Shown: piece after piece, positions 1 through 8,477 of the stretch
Numbering within the stretch: position 1 is the first letter of the stretch
Layout of the letters: each line of letters starts with the position of its first letter
Assembly (NCBI RefSeq): GCF_018383585.1
Contig: NZ_JAHAMK010000003.1
Span: 116,258-180,257 of the forward strand
Reading direction: 5' to 3'
Length of the DNA: 64,000 nucleotides
Source of the DNA: Microvirga sp. 3-52
GTDB taxonomy: Bacteria; Pseudomonadota; Alphaproteobacteria; Rhizobiales; Beijerinckiaceae
Program-made: the position numbers and the translations under genes
The notes under the pieces: model-generated
What the model saw: the letters and a program-made list of their open reading frames with translations, nothing else
The model's database searches: none
What the model was told of the DNA's origin: nothing

Positions 1-602
1 CCATGCGTGCCAGTGATGTCATGCCCCTCGTGCGTGTCCCCTGGCTCGATCCTGCCGCCATCATGAAGGTTCTCGATGCCGGAGCCTATGGCGTGATCTG
101 TCCCATGATCAACAATCGCGCCGAAGCCGCAGAACTCGTCTCGTATGTCCGCTATCCGCCAAGCGGAACCCGCAGTCTCGGACCGACCCGCGCCAATTTC
201 TCGGCAGGATCGAACTATGCGGCCGAAGCCGACGACAACATCCTGTGCTTTGCGATGATCGAGACGGCGGAAGCATTTCGGAACGTCGAGGAAATCGTTT
301 CGACGCCGGGATTGGATGGGGTCTATATCGGCCCCGCTGATTTGACCCTCGGACTGACGGGCAGGCGCTACCCCGTTGGTTTCGACCGGGAAGAGCCGGA
401 GATGGTCGATGCCATTCAGAGCATTCTGGCCAAGGCCCACAAAGCCGGTATCCGTGCCGCACTTCACTGCGGAACGCCGAGCTATGCGGCAAAGGCGGCA
501 GGGTGGGGCTTCGACCTTGTGACGCTGCCTAACGACGTCCGCCTCCTCGCCAGCGCGGCCAGCGCAAGCGTCGCGGAAGCCCGAAAACTCATCAAGAGCT
601 AG
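1..602 (+). CDS. HpcH/HpaI family aldolase (5' partial)
   Basis: Class II pyruvate-type aldolase of the HpcH/HpaI (4-hydroxy-2-oxoheptanedioate aldolase, citrate lyase beta) family, which cleaves 2-keto-4-hydroxy acids with a divalent metal. The window cuts the gene: the visible 199 residues begin in the region of the conserved VRVP strand, so roughly the first 50 residues, including the usual catalytic His, are missing. Visible family marks are VRVPW, GAYGVICPMINN, the metal-binding Glu of MIET and the Asp of IGPADLTLGLG. It ends 36 bp before the convergent stop of the dehydroshikimate dehydratase gene. Its substrate is not deducible. It may belong with the quinate/shikimate block or with an operon further left. 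Confidence 0.85.
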   Translation, partial: MRASDVMPLVRVPWLDPAAIMKVLDAGAYGVICPMINNRAEAAELVSYVRYPPSGTRSLGPTRANFSAGSNYAAEADDNILCFAMIETAEAFRNVEEIVSTPGLDGVYIGPADLTLGLTGRRYPVGFDREEPEMVDAIQSILAKAHKAGIRAALHCGTPSYAAKAAGWGFDLVTLPNDVRLLASAASASVAEARKLIKS

Positions 603-637
603 AGGGCTTGGGGCCAACTCTCAGTCGATGGTCGGCG

Positions 638-2533
638 TTAAAGCTCCGGCGGTGCAGTCACGGATGTGAGGTGTGTCTGCGAGGCGAGCCGGATAGGTGC
701 GTTTACCGCGCCATAGCCCTGGTAGCTGCGTCTTTCCACGATCTCGAAGAAGAACCCGCCTTCCATGGTTCTGGTGTAGGCCTGGAAGTACTCGGCGGCG
801 CCTTCCTTGTCATATAGAATGTTGCTCGCCCGTAGCCGTTCTACATCCTCCACGGACAAATCCGTTCTCACCTCGAGGTCATCGTAATAGTTCTCTGGGA
901 TCGGCAGGAGATCGACTCCATTCGCCCTGAGGCGTTCGACCGTCGCAAGAATGCTGCCGGTCGCGAGTGCGATATGCTGGACTCCCGACCCGAAGAGATC
1001 GCTGAGGAACCGGGACGACAATGTGCGCTGGCTCTGGGATGCATTGAGGATCAGCCGCAGCGAGCCGTCCTGTGTTTCGATGGCTTGGCTCTGAACCACG
1101 CCGCCTGGATCGATCACTGTTTGAACCGGCGTCTTCCGGACGTCGAGGAGAGACGTGTAGAACAAAAGCCATGTCAGCATTTCCTCATAATGCATCGATT
1201 GGGAAACGTGATCGACCGAACTCAGCCCCGCTCCGGTGAAGTCATCGACCTCGGTGGACTGAAAATCCACATCCCAAAGTCGGTCCAGGCCGCTCTTGTG
1301 ATCAACGAAATACAGGAGACTTCCGCCAAGCCCGCGAACTGCCGGGATGTTCATCTCGCCCGGCCCCACCGGCTGCTGGAAGGGCTGATCCAGCAGCGTG
1401 ACCGCCCGCTCCACGGTTCCCGGAGCATCGTCGACACGCAGAGCGAGGGCACAGACGGATGTGCCATGTGTGATGTTGAAGGAATGGGCGAAGCCCTCCT
1501 TGTCCGCATTGACAACGATGTTGATGTCGCCCTGCCGCCAATGGGTTACAGCCTTGGAACGGTGAATGCCTGCCTTCCGGAAACCGAGCCCGCTCAACGT
1601 CCGCTCCAAGTCCACGACGCCCCGCTCGTCGACGGCGAACTCGACGAACTCGACGCCGGAACAAGCAGCCTTGGGCCGCAGGGCTGGAAGATCGGGAGAA
1701 GCCGCTCCTGTCCGCCGACGCAACTCATCGAGCGTGACGATCAAGGACCGGTGTCCATCAACGGCGACGCTGCGCGCCGAGCCCGCCCGGAAACGGTCGT
1801 TGAAGATCTCCAGAGACAGGAGCCCATCGAATCCGGTCGCGTTCAGCGCAAGCATGAAATCGTCGATAGGAAGATCGCCTTGCCCCGGGAAACAGCGATA
1901 GTGCCGACTCCAGGACAGGTAATCCATGTCAAGCTTCGGGGCATCGGCCATCTGCACGAGAAAGATCCGGTCCGGTGGGATAGAGCGGATTGCCGACAGA
2001 TCCGTTCCGCGTGCAAGCACATGGAAGGAATCGAGCACCAGGCCGATCGCCGGATGATTCGCGCGCCGCACGACCTCCCAGGCGTCACGGTAATCGTGGA
2101 TGTGCCATCCCCACGAGAGAGCTTCGAAGGCGACGCGCATGCCTCGTTTTGCGGCACGCTCGCCGAGTTCATGAAAATCGGCCGCCGCCCGCTCGATGCC
2201 GCCGAGGGAATCCGGAGAGACGTTGCTGCATACCATCAGGAGATCGCAGCCGAGTTCTTCCATGACGTCGAACTTGCGTTCGGCGCGGGCGAACACCTTG
2301 GAACGCTGCGGTTCGGGCATGCCTTCGAAGTCGCGGAACGGCTGGAACGTGATGGTCTCGAGCCCGAGGCCCTCGATCATGCGCCGTGCTTCAGCGGGTG
2401 TGCCGTTGAAGGACAGGAGATCGTTCTCGAAGATCTCCACGCCCTTGAATTGCGCTGCCGCGATGGCCTCGATCTTTTCGCTGAGGGTCCCGCTCAGGCA
2501 AACGGTGGCAATAGCTGTGCGCATGCTCCTCAC
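638..2533 (-). CDS. quiC: 3-dehydroshikimate dehydratase, QuiC type (TIM barrel fused to HPPD-like domain)
   Basis: Converts 3-dehydroshikimate to protocatechuate, the exit step of quinate/shikimate catabolism. The 631-residue protein has an N-terminal xylose-isomerase-like TIM barrel (about 1-280) and a C-terminal 4-hydroxyphenylpyruvate-dioxygenase-like VOC region (about 290-615), the fusion known from Pseudomonas QuiC1. Metal and active-site residues of the barrel are visible: E137, D168, H171, Q194 and E242. The VOC part keeps the two His (VDHV, VQHIA) and Glu (FFFEIVE) of the iron site. The GTG start at 2533 has a GAGAGGA ribosome site; the ATG at 2524 is an alternative and brings the barrel residues closer to QuiC1 numbering. 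It is transcribed away from the TRAP/aroQ arm, downstream of two GntR regulators. Confidence 0.9.
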   Translation of the reverse strand: MRSMRTAIATVCLSGTLSEKIEAIAAAQFKGVEIFENDLLSFNGTPAEARRMIEGLGLETITFQPFRDFEGMPEPQRSKVFARAERKFDVMEELGCDLLMVCSNVSPDSLGGIERAAADFHELGERAAKRGMRVAFEALSWGWHIHDYRDAWEVVRRANHPAIGLVLDSFHVLARGTDLSAIRSIPPDRIFLVQMADAPKLDMDYLSWSRHYRCFPGQGDLPIDDFMLALNATGFDGLLSLEIFNDRFRAGSARSVAVDGHRSLIVTLDELRRRTGAASPDLPALRPKAACSGVEFVEFAVDERGVVDLERTLSGLGFRKAGIHRSKAVTHWRQGDINIVVNADKEGFAHSFNITHGTSVCALALRVDDAPGTVERAVTLLDQPFQQPVGPGEMNIPAVRGLGGSLLYFVDHKSGLDRLWDVDFQSTEVDDFTGAGLSSVDHVSQSMHYEEMLTWLLFYTSLLDVRKTPVQTVIDPGGVVQSQAIETQDGSLRLILNASQSQRTLSSRFLSDLFGSGVQHIALATGSILATVERLRANGVDLLPIPENYYDDLEVRTDLSVEDVERLRASNILYDKEGAAEYFQAYTRTMEGGFFFEIVERRSYQGYGAVNAPIRLASQTHLTSVTAPPEL

Positions 2534-2591
2534 TCATTTCCTCTCGAGGTCTTGGGAGTAGTGCTCATCCAGCCTGCTCCTTCCATCATCA

Positions 2592-3272
2592 TCAGCTGAT
2601 GGTCCCGGTGGCGAGCGCATGTTCGACGCCACCGGCAACGTGGCTGCTCAGCACTTCGCAGGCGCGCTTCGCGTCTCGCTCCAGAGCACACTCCATCAGA
2701 AGGGCGTGCTCCTGTGCCGCGATCTCGCCGCGGTAGCTCAAGGCGATCATCTGGTAGCGGAGATACTTGTCGAAGACGGCAGCATGGTTGTCGATCAGCA
2801 TCTTCGATCCGCAGGCCGAGATCAGTGCCTGATGGAACTGCCAGTCGTATCGCTTCCATTCCTCGGAATGTGCCCTGTCGCCTCGGGCCATCCGCTCCTC
2901 CATCCGGGCGAGCCGGTGGTGGGCGGCGACGACCCGCCCCTCCCATTCCATGTCACCGGCCCGGAACGACTGTTCCAGCGCCCTGCATTCGAGGAGTTGG
3001 CGCAGAGCTGCGATTTCCCTCAGATTCGCAATCGACACGGGAGCGACCTCGAACCCTTTTTGACCCTCCGCGACCACCAGTCGTTCAGACTGGAGGCGGT
3101 TCAGGATTTCACGCAGCGTACTGACGCTGGCTCCGTAATCGGCTTTCAACCGGTCGAGCTTCAGCTTCTTTCCGGGCGGCAGGCGACCGAACACGATATC
3201 GGACCTGATCTTTTGATAGGCGCTTTCCCGGACTGTCGTTGGCTGTGGAACCACCTGCCCATCATCTATCAT
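2592..3272 (-). CDS. GntR family transcriptional regulator (FCD type), copy A
   Basis: A 226-residue GntR/FCD repressor-type protein: winged helix at about 14-75 with the VSTLREILNRL recognition segment, then an alpha-helical FCD ligand domain. Asp and His ligands typical of metal-dependent FCD effectors are visible (YDWQFHQAL, QEHALL, SSHV). The ATG at 3272 was chosen because it overlaps the TGA of the upstream paralogue (ATGA) and has a GGAG site 7 bp upstream. It closely resembles copy B along the whole length, so the pair is a tandem duplication. It lies between quiC and copy B and probably controls quinate/shikimate genes; the effector is unknown. Confidence 0.9.
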   Translation of the reverse strand: MIDDGQVVPQPTTVRESAYQKIRSDIVFGRLPPGKKLKLDRLKADYGASVSTLREILNRLQSERLVVAEGQKGFEVAPVSIANLREIAALRQLLECRALEQSFRAGDMEWEGRVVAAHHRLARMEERMARGDRAHSEEWKRYDWQFHQALISACGSKMLIDNHAAVFDKYLRYQMIALSYRGEIAAQEHALLMECALERDAKRACEVLSSHVAGGVEHALATGTIS

Positions 3273-3937
3273 TTCAACGCTCCGCCCCTGAGGGTATAGG
3301 TGACGCATCCGTTTACATGCTGGGTCAGCACCTCGCAGGCTTTGTCGGCATTGCGCGCGAGGGCGCAGTCCAGCAGGGTTTCGTGCTCCTTGGCGGCAAT
3401 CTCGCCCCGGAACACGACTGCCACCATCTGATATCGCAGATACTGGTCGAAGACGCCGCCATAGAGATCGAGCAGGGTCTGAGAGCCGCAGGCCTCAATG
3501 AGGGACTGGTGAAACTCCCGGTCATAGCGCTTCCAGAGTTCCGCCCCCTCCTGGCCGCCAGCCAGCATCCGGCGCTCCATGAAGGCGAGCTTGTGATGGG
3601 CCGCGACGACGCGGCTCTCCCATTCCAGATCACCGGCAGCAAAGGATAAAGGCAGCGCATAGGTTTCCAGGAGCAGCCGCATCGCCGCGACATCCTCGAA
3701 GCCGGCAGGCGAGACCGGGGCAACGCGGAAGCCGCGTTGCCCTTCTGCGATAACCAGCCCTTCCGAGGAGAGGCGGCTCAGGATTTCTCGCAGGGTACTG
3801 ACGCCGGCTCCATACTCGGCCGCGAGCCGATCCAGCCGTAGCCTTGCTCCAGGGGGGAGGCGGCCGAAGACGATATCGGCCCGAATCCGGCCATAAGCTC
3901 GGTCGGCGATGGAGGTCGCCAGCAGTTCAACACTCAT
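3269..3937 (-). CDS. GntR family transcriptional regulator (FCD type), copy B
   Basis: A 222-residue GntR/FCD regulator, first gene of the leftward unit copy B, copy A, quiC. The DNA-binding domain covers about 8-75 (VSTLREILSRL) and the FCD domain about 80-215, with Asp/His ligands (YDREFHQSL, KEHETLL, TQHV). The gene is divergent from the TRAP transporter; the 195-bp gap holds three evenly spaced AAATACC repeats that are plausible operators for it or copy A. Its stop codon overlaps the start of copy A, so the two are probably translated together and could form heterodimers (inference). Confidence 0.9.
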   Translation of the reverse strand: MSVELLATSIADRAYGRIRADIVFGRLPPGARLRLDRLAAEYGAGVSTLREILSRLSSEGLVIAEGQRGFRVAPVSPAGFEDVAAMRLLLETYALPLSFAAGDLEWESRVVAAHHKLAFMERRMLAGGQEGAELWKRYDREFHQSLIEACGSQTLLDLYGGVFDQYLRYQMVAVVFRGEIAAKEHETLLDCALARNADKACEVLTQHVNGCVTYTLRGGALK

Positions 3938-4007
3938 TTGCCGCCACTAACCCACGCTTAAGCACGAACAATCTCCCAGGTCGCAATTCTAGGTGAAGCA
4001 GGGCCAT

Positions 4008-4053
4008 AAAATACCTGTCGAAATGGAAAATACCATATATTTAACTAAATACC
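4008..4053. promoter_or_regulatory. Triple AAATACC direct repeat, candidate operator
   Basis: The octamers AAAATACC, AAAATACC and TAAATACC begin at 4008, 4027 and 4046, exactly 19 bp apart. They lie in the AT-rich gap between the divergent GntR gene (start 3937) and the TRAP transporter (start 4133). Even spacing of nearly two helical turns puts them on one face of the DNA, as expected for cooperative regulator binding. Assignment to either GntR protein is inference. Confidence 0.5.
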
Positions 4054-4132
4054 TATTGATTGTAGAATTATCAGAGTTGATAGTGCCAACCAAGACGCAG
4101 ATCAATGCGCGGCAATTTAAGGAGAGGAAATC

Positions 4133-5125
4133 ATGGCATTTGGTATCAACCGTCGCTTCCTGGTGACTGCGGGCGCAGCTCTTCTGGCGTGGAGCGTGGG
4201 TGGGTCAGCCAGCGCTCAGGCACCCACAAATTTGCGATTCTCAGCCGTCTTCTCGGAGCAGGACATCCGGGCCGAGATGATGAAACGATTCGGAGAAGAG
4301 GTTAAGGCTCAAGGCTTTGCTCTCCAGCCCTATTACGGCGGCACCCTGTTCAAGCAGGGGACTGAACTCGTCGCGATGCAACGCGGCAATCTCGAGATGG
4401 GCAATATCGCGCCGCAGGATATCTCCAACCAGATCCCGGCTTGGTCCATCGTCACGTCCGCCTATCTCTTCCGCGATGCCGATCATCTGAAAAAGGTGTT
4501 TGCGAGCGATGTTGGCCAGCAGCTCAGGAAGATGGCCTCGGACCAGCTCGGCATTCATATTCTCGGGCCGACCTATTTCGGCGCTCGGCATGTGGGCCTG
4601 AAGCCTAACAAGAAGATCAACAAGCCGGAGGATCTCGCCGGCATCAAGTTGCGCATGCCCGGCGGCGATGCCTGGCAGTTTCTGGGCCAATCCCTCGGCG
4701 CGAATCCTACGCCCATGGCCTATGCGGAGGTTTATACCGGGCTGCAGACCGGCGCCATCGACGGCCAGGACAACCCATTGCCAAACGTTCAAAACATGAA
4801 GTTCTATGAGGTCATGTCGCAGGTAGCCCTGACCTCGCATCTCGTGGGCTTCGACGTTCTGGCAGTATCCAACAAGGTCTGGAACACCATGTCGCCGGAG
4901 AAGCAGGCGGCATTCCTGGCTGCGGCTGACAAAGCCATCGAATGGAGCACCCAGGAGCATCTGAAGAAAGAGACGGAACTCGCGGCCTTCTTCAAGGAGA
5001 AAGGCTTGGATGTTTATACGCCTGACCTGAAAGCCTTCCGCGAATTCGCTCAGAAGAAGTACTTGGCCTCCGATCTGGCCAAGGGCTGGCAGCCTGGCAT
5101 GCTCGACAAGATCAACGCGATGTAA
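4133..5125 (+). CDS. TRAP transporter solute-binding protein (DctP family)
   Basis: Periplasmic binding protein of a TRAP carboxylate transporter, 330 residues. A signal peptide of about 28 residues (Arg-rich start, hydrophobic core, cleavage near ASA-QA) is followed by the DctP fold. The conserved arginine that pairs with the substrate carboxylate is visible in KLRMPGG. Start ATG has a strong AAGGAGAGG site 9 bp upstream. It heads an operon with DctQ, DctM, aroQ and a quinate/shikimate dehydrogenase, so quinate, shikimate or dehydroshikimate is the probable cargo (inference from context). The stop codon is followed by a 9-bp-stem inverted repeat before dctQ. Confidence 0.93.
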   Translation: MAFGINRRFLVTAGAALLAWSVGGSASAQAPTNLRFSAVFSEQDIRAEMMKRFGEEVKAQGFALQPYYGGTLFKQGTELVAMQRGNLEMGNIAPQDISNQIPAWSIVTSAYLFRDADHLKKVFASDVGQQLRKMASDQLGIHILGPTYFGARHVGLKPNKKINKPEDLAGIKLRMPGGDAWQFLGQSLGANPTPMAYAEVYTGLQTGAIDGQDNPLPNVQNMKFYEVMSQVALTSHLVGFDVLAVSNKVWNTMSPEKQAAFLAAADKAIEWSTQEHLKKETELAAFFKEKGLDVYTPDLKAFREFAQKKYLASDLAKGWQPGMLDKINAM

Positions 5126-5134
5126 GGTGAACCT

Positions 5135-5167
5135 GCAGTCGCCCGAATGCGATGATCCGGCGACTGC
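5135..5167 (+). repeat. Inverted repeat after the TRAP binding-protein gene
   Basis: Perfect 9-bp arms GCAGTCGCC (5135-5143) and GGCGACTGC (5159-5167) separated by 15 nt, starting 9 bp after the dctP stop and ending before the dctQ start. No T-run follows, so it is more likely an mRNA-stabilising or processing hairpin than a terminator. Confidence 0.5.
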
Positions 5168-5211
5168 CCTTCAGTTGCACTCAGCGCCTTCTCAAGAAGG
5201 GAATGGCTCTC

Positions 5212-5730
5212 ATGACTTCATCCTTGCGGGCGATTGGCTCCTGGCTCGCGCGTCGGGCCGAGAATGTGGCTTCCGCTATGTTGGGCGCGATGTTCCTGGC
5301 ATTTCTTTTGCAAATCGCCTTCCGATACTTGCTGGACCTTCCCATCGGATGGACTCATGAACTGAGCGTGATGCTTTGGATCTGGCTGGTTCTGTGGGGC
5401 GCCTCGTTCGTCATCACCGAACGGGAGGAGATCCGGTTCGATATCATCTACGGTGCCGTCGGCCCCGGTGCCCGCCGAGTCATGTGCATCATCACCGCGC
5501 TGGCGCTCATCGCGCTATACCTCATCTCCCTCCCGGCGGTTCTGGATTACGTTACCTTCATGAAGGTGGAAAAGACCGGCTATCTCAAGATCCGGTTTGA
5601 TTGGCTGTTCTCGATCTACATCGTCTTCGTCATTGCAACGGTCATTCGCTACATCTGGCTTGCATGGCAGGCGATGCGCGGCGTTGCACCCGTCGACTTC
5701 GATCCTACCAAGGCGAGCTCCGGCGTATGA
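5212..5730 (+). CDS. TRAP transporter small permease (DctQ family)
   Basis: Small membrane subunit, 172 residues, with four predicted membrane helices (about 20-40, 50-68, 90-110 and 130-150) and the family signature around WTHELSVMLWIWLVLWGASF. It bridges the binding protein and DctM in TRAP complexes of the inner membrane. ATG at 5212 was preferred over 5203 because the AAGAAGGG site is then about 10 bp away; starts further upstream would lie inside the intercistronic hairpin. Its TGA overlaps the dctM ATG (ATGA), indicating coupled translation. Confidence 0.9.
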   Translation: MTSSLRAIGSWLARRAENVASAMLGAMFLAFLLQIAFRYLLDLPIGWTHELSVMLWIWLVLWGASFVITEREEIRFDIIYGAVGPGARRVMCIITALALIALYLISLPAVLDYVTFMKVEKTGYLKIRFDWLFSIYIVFVIATVIRYIWLAWQAMRGVAPVDFDPTKASSGV

Positions 5731-7028
5731 ACCTGACTAGTCCCTTCTCGCTCTCACTCGTCGCGATCACAGCGCTTGCCTTTCTCGGGCTGCCTATCGG
5801 CCATTCGATGATTGCAGGATCAATCCTGTATCTGCTCCTGGCCGGGCAGGACATGGGAACTGCTGCCGAACAGCTCCTCAACGGGATGTACTCCAACTAC
5901 GTCATCCTGTCGGTGCCGCTGTTCATTCTGGCGGCCGAGTTCATGAACATCGGCAGCATGACCGACCGCCTCATGTCATTCTGCAATGCACTGGTGGGCC
6001 GGTTTCGCGGAGGGCTCGCACAGGTTAACATTCTGCAGAGCATCATCTTCGCCGGGATGTCCGGTTCGGCCATTGCGGACGCCGCCGGAACCGGACGCAT
6101 GATGCAGGTCATGATGACCCGTGACGGACGCTACACGCCAAGTTATGCAGCTGCCGTGACCGCAGTTTCCTCCGTCATCGGGCCGATTATCCCGCCATCG
6201 ATCCCAATGGTGCTCTATGCCTTGGTCTCGGATGCGTCCATCGGGTTCCTGTTCCTCGGCGGAGTCATTCCTGGGTTGCTCATGGCGTTGAGCCAGATGA
6301 TCATCGTCGCCATCACGGCCCGTCGCAAGAACTTCCCGGTCGAGAAGCCTGTTCCCCTGCGCAAGATCCCGCGCATCACCTGGGATGCACTTCCGTCACT
6401 GATGATGCCGATCGTTCTGCTCGGCGGCATTTACAGCGGGGTAATGACGCCGACCGAAGCGGCGGCGGTCGCGGCGGCCTATGCTCTTCTTATCTCAGCG
6501 GGGCTTTACCGAAGCGTAAGCTGGCGCGACTTCTACCATTCGCTCGCGGTGAGTGCTCGGACGACATCATCCATTGGCATGCTGATCGCAGGCGCACTCG
6601 TGTTCAACTATGTCATTACCGTCGAGAACATCCCGGAGGGAGTGAAGGCGCTGCTGGCCGGGTGGGATCTCTCCCCTGTCGGATTTCTGATCTTCGTCAA
6701 CGTGCTTCTACTATTGCTGGGCTGTGTGCTGGAAGGAACGGCAATCCTGCTCATCGTAGTTCCTGTCTTCATCCCAACCGCTCAGGCACTGGGCATCGAT
6801 TTGGTGCACTTTGGGGTGGTAGTCGTTGTCAACATCATGATCGGATTAATTACACCCCCTTACGGGTTGCTGTTGTTCATCATGGCGAACATCTCGGGTG
6901 AGCCCCTGCGAGACATCGTACGGGACACGCTGCCTTTCCTCCTCGCCATGATCGTTGCCCTTGCAATTCTGACCTTCGTGCCCGAAGCCGTGCTCTGGCT
7001 GCCGCGCCTGTTCGGCTACCAGGGATGA
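5727..7028 (+). CDS. TRAP transporter large permease (DctM family)
   Basis: Large 12-helix transport subunit of the TRAP system, 433 residues, about the usual family length. Typical DctM segments are visible, including the GMSGSAIADAAGTGR loop and GPIIPPSIPMVLYA in the first half and ITPPYGLLLFIMA in the second. It uses an ion gradient to move a carboxylate delivered by DctP. The ATG at 5727 overlaps the dctQ stop; the reading frame is open further upstream but that part is in dctQ. aroQ follows after 28 bp, which ties uptake to dehydroquinate metabolism. Confidence 0.93.
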   Translation: MNLTSPFSLSLVAITALAFLGLPIGHSMIAGSILYLLLAGQDMGTAAEQLLNGMYSNYVILSVPLFILAAEFMNIGSMTDRLMSFCNALVGRFRGGLAQVNILQSIIFAGMSGSAIADAAGTGRMMQVMMTRDGRYTPSYAAAVTAVSSVIGPIIPPSIPMVLYALVSDASIGFLFLGGVIPGLLMALSQMIIVAITARRKNFPVEKPVPLRKIPRITWDALPSLMMPIVLLGGIYSGVMTPTEAAAVAAAYALLISAGLYRSVSWRDFYHSLAVSARTTSSIGMLIAGALVFNYVITVENIPEGVKALLAGWDLSPVGFLIFVNVLLLLLGCVLEGTAILLIVVPVFIPTAQALGIDLVHFGVVVVVNIMIGLITPPYGLLLFIMANISGEPLRDIVRDTLPFLLAMIVALAILTFVPEAVLWLPRLFGYQG

Positions 7029-7056
7029 GCCTGCTCCAATTCAGAGAAGCGTGCCA

Positions 7057-7506
7057 ATGAGCAAACCGATCTACATTCTCAATGGACCTAATCTCAACCG
7101 TCTGGGAACCCGCGAGCCGGAGATCTACGGCCGTACTACGCTGGCGGAGGTCGAGAACCTGTGCCAGGAGGCCGCAATCGGCCATACCATCGTGTTCCGA
7201 CAGTCGAACCGGGAGTACGAGATCATCGAGTGGGTCCACGAGGCGATCGACGAAGGTAGCGGGATCATCATCAACCCGGCGGCCTTCACCTTCACGTCCA
7301 TGGCAATCATGGATGCCCTGAAGATGTTTTCGGGCCCGATCATCGAGCTTCATATCTCGAACATTCATCGACGCGAGCCGATCTATCACAGGTCCTATGT
7401 TTCTCCGGTTGCGACGGCTGTCATTGCAGGATTAGGCACCAACGGCTACCCGGTTGCCGTTCGTTCAATGCTCGACATGGTCTCAAAATCGTCGACCGGT
7501 ATCTGA
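7057..7506 (+). CDS. aroQ: Type II 3-dehydroquinate dehydratase-like protein, His replaced by Phe
   Basis: Interconverts 3-dehydroquinate and 3-dehydroshikimate. At 149 residues it has the normal length of the dodecameric type II enzyme and shows the ILNGPNLNRLGTREPEIYG start with the flexible-loop Arg and catalytic Tyr, and the ELHISNIHRRE segment with the second His. The usual NPGAYTHTS stretch reads NPAAFTFTS, so a conserved active-site His is Phe here; this could alter specificity or rate. It sits between the TRAP permease and a dehydrogenase, so it is catabolic rather than the housekeeping aroQ (inference). ATG at 7057 preferred over GTG at 7051. Confidence 0.85.
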   Translation: MSKPIYILNGPNLNRLGTREPEIYGRTTLAEVENLCQEAAIGHTIVFRQSNREYEIIEWVHEAIDEGSGIIINPAAFTFTSMAIMDALKMFSGPIIELHISNIHRREPIYHRSYVSPVATAVIAGLGTNGYPVAVRSMLDMVSKSSTGI

Positions 7507-7511
7507 AACCT

Positions 7512-8414
7512 ATGACGAACGAAGGTTCATCGAGCGCCAAGCCTCAGGTCGGTGATGCTTCAGGCCTGTGGACCTATCCTTCCGTCCTTGTCGGGCTGGT
7601 AGGTTCCGGCATCAAGGCATCCAGAACGCCCAGTCTTCACGAGCGGGAAGGTGCTCGGCAGGGTTTGCGTTACATTTATAAACTCATTGACCTTGAACTG
7701 CTCGGACTTGATCCACACTCTCTTCCGGATATCCTGACAGCCGCCGAACGGTTCGGCTTTTCCGGCCTCAACATCACTCATCCCTGCAAGCAGGCGGTAA
7801 TCCCTCTGCTTGATGAACTCTCGTCCGACGCGGCTGCACTCGGCGCTGTTAACACCATCGTTCTGAAGGACGGCCGCCGCATCGGGCACAACACCGATTG
7901 GTGGGGCTTCGCAGAGAGCTTCCAACGAGAGTTGCCCGATGTACGCCGCGATTGCGTGGTTCAGTTCGGGGCCGGCGGAGCCGGCGCCGCGGTGGCTCAC
8001 GCCATTCTGACTTTGGGAGCTCGCGAAGTCATCGTTATTGATATTGATGGAGCTCGCGCCGAGAATCTCGCCGGTGCCTTGTGTACCCGGTTCGGCCAAG
8101 GCCGCGCTTCCTCAAATTCCTCGCCTGCAGATGCACTGGCTGCAGCCGATGGGATGGTTAACACCACCCCACTGGGAATGGAAAAATATCCCGGCATGGC
8201 AGTTCCCGTCGAACTGCTGCGTCGTGACTTATGGGTCGCCGACATCGTCTACTTCCCCCTGGAGACGGAGCTACTGCGCCAAGCCCGCTTGCGCGGCTGC
8301 CGCACAATGTCTGGTGGCGGAATGGCAGTCTTTCAGGCTGTAGGGGCCTTCCGCCTATTCACTGGCCTGGAGCCAGATGCGGCTCGCATGCTTCGTCATT
8401 TCAGCCAGATGTAA
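7512..8414 (+). CDS. Quinate/shikimate dehydrogenase (AroE superfamily, probably NAD-dependent)
   Basis: Oxidises quinate to 3-dehydroquinate or shikimate to 3-dehydroshikimate. The 300-residue protein has the AroE substrate domain with GLVGSGIKASRTPSLHE, the catalytic Lys in NITHPCKQ and the Asp in NTDWWGF, then a Rossmann domain with GAGGAGAA. The second beta strand ends in VIVIDID; an Asp here, instead of the NRT/NRS of biosynthetic NADP enzymes, suggests NAD use, as in the catabolic Corynebacterium enzyme. C-terminal GGGMAVFQAVGAFRLFTG is also typical. It starts 5 bp after aroQ and closes the rightward operon. Together with aroQ and quiC it gives a complete route to protocatechuate. Confidence 0.9.
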   Translation: MTNEGSSSAKPQVGDASGLWTYPSVLVGLVGSGIKASRTPSLHEREGARQGLRYIYKLIDLELLGLDPHSLPDILTAAERFGFSGLNITHPCKQAVIPLLDELSSDAAALGAVNTIVLKDGRRIGHNTDWWGFAESFQRELPDVRRDCVVQFGAGGAGAAVAHAILTLGAREVIVIDIDGARAENLAGALCTRFGQGRASSNSSPADALAAADGMVNTTPLGMEKYPGMAVPVELLRRDLWVADIVYFPLETELLRQARLRGCRTMSGGGMAVFQAVGAFRLFTGLEPDAARMLRHFSQM

Positions 8415-8477
8415 GCCCGCAATCTCGCTGATCTCCTCATTCTCGTCGCAGCTGGTTGACCGGCCTGTGTGCTTTCG

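Noticed and set aside
974..2599. 541-codon plus-strand frame opposite quiC
   Set aside because: Shadow of the dehydroshikimate dehydratase gene caused by high GC; no domain and no ribosome site.
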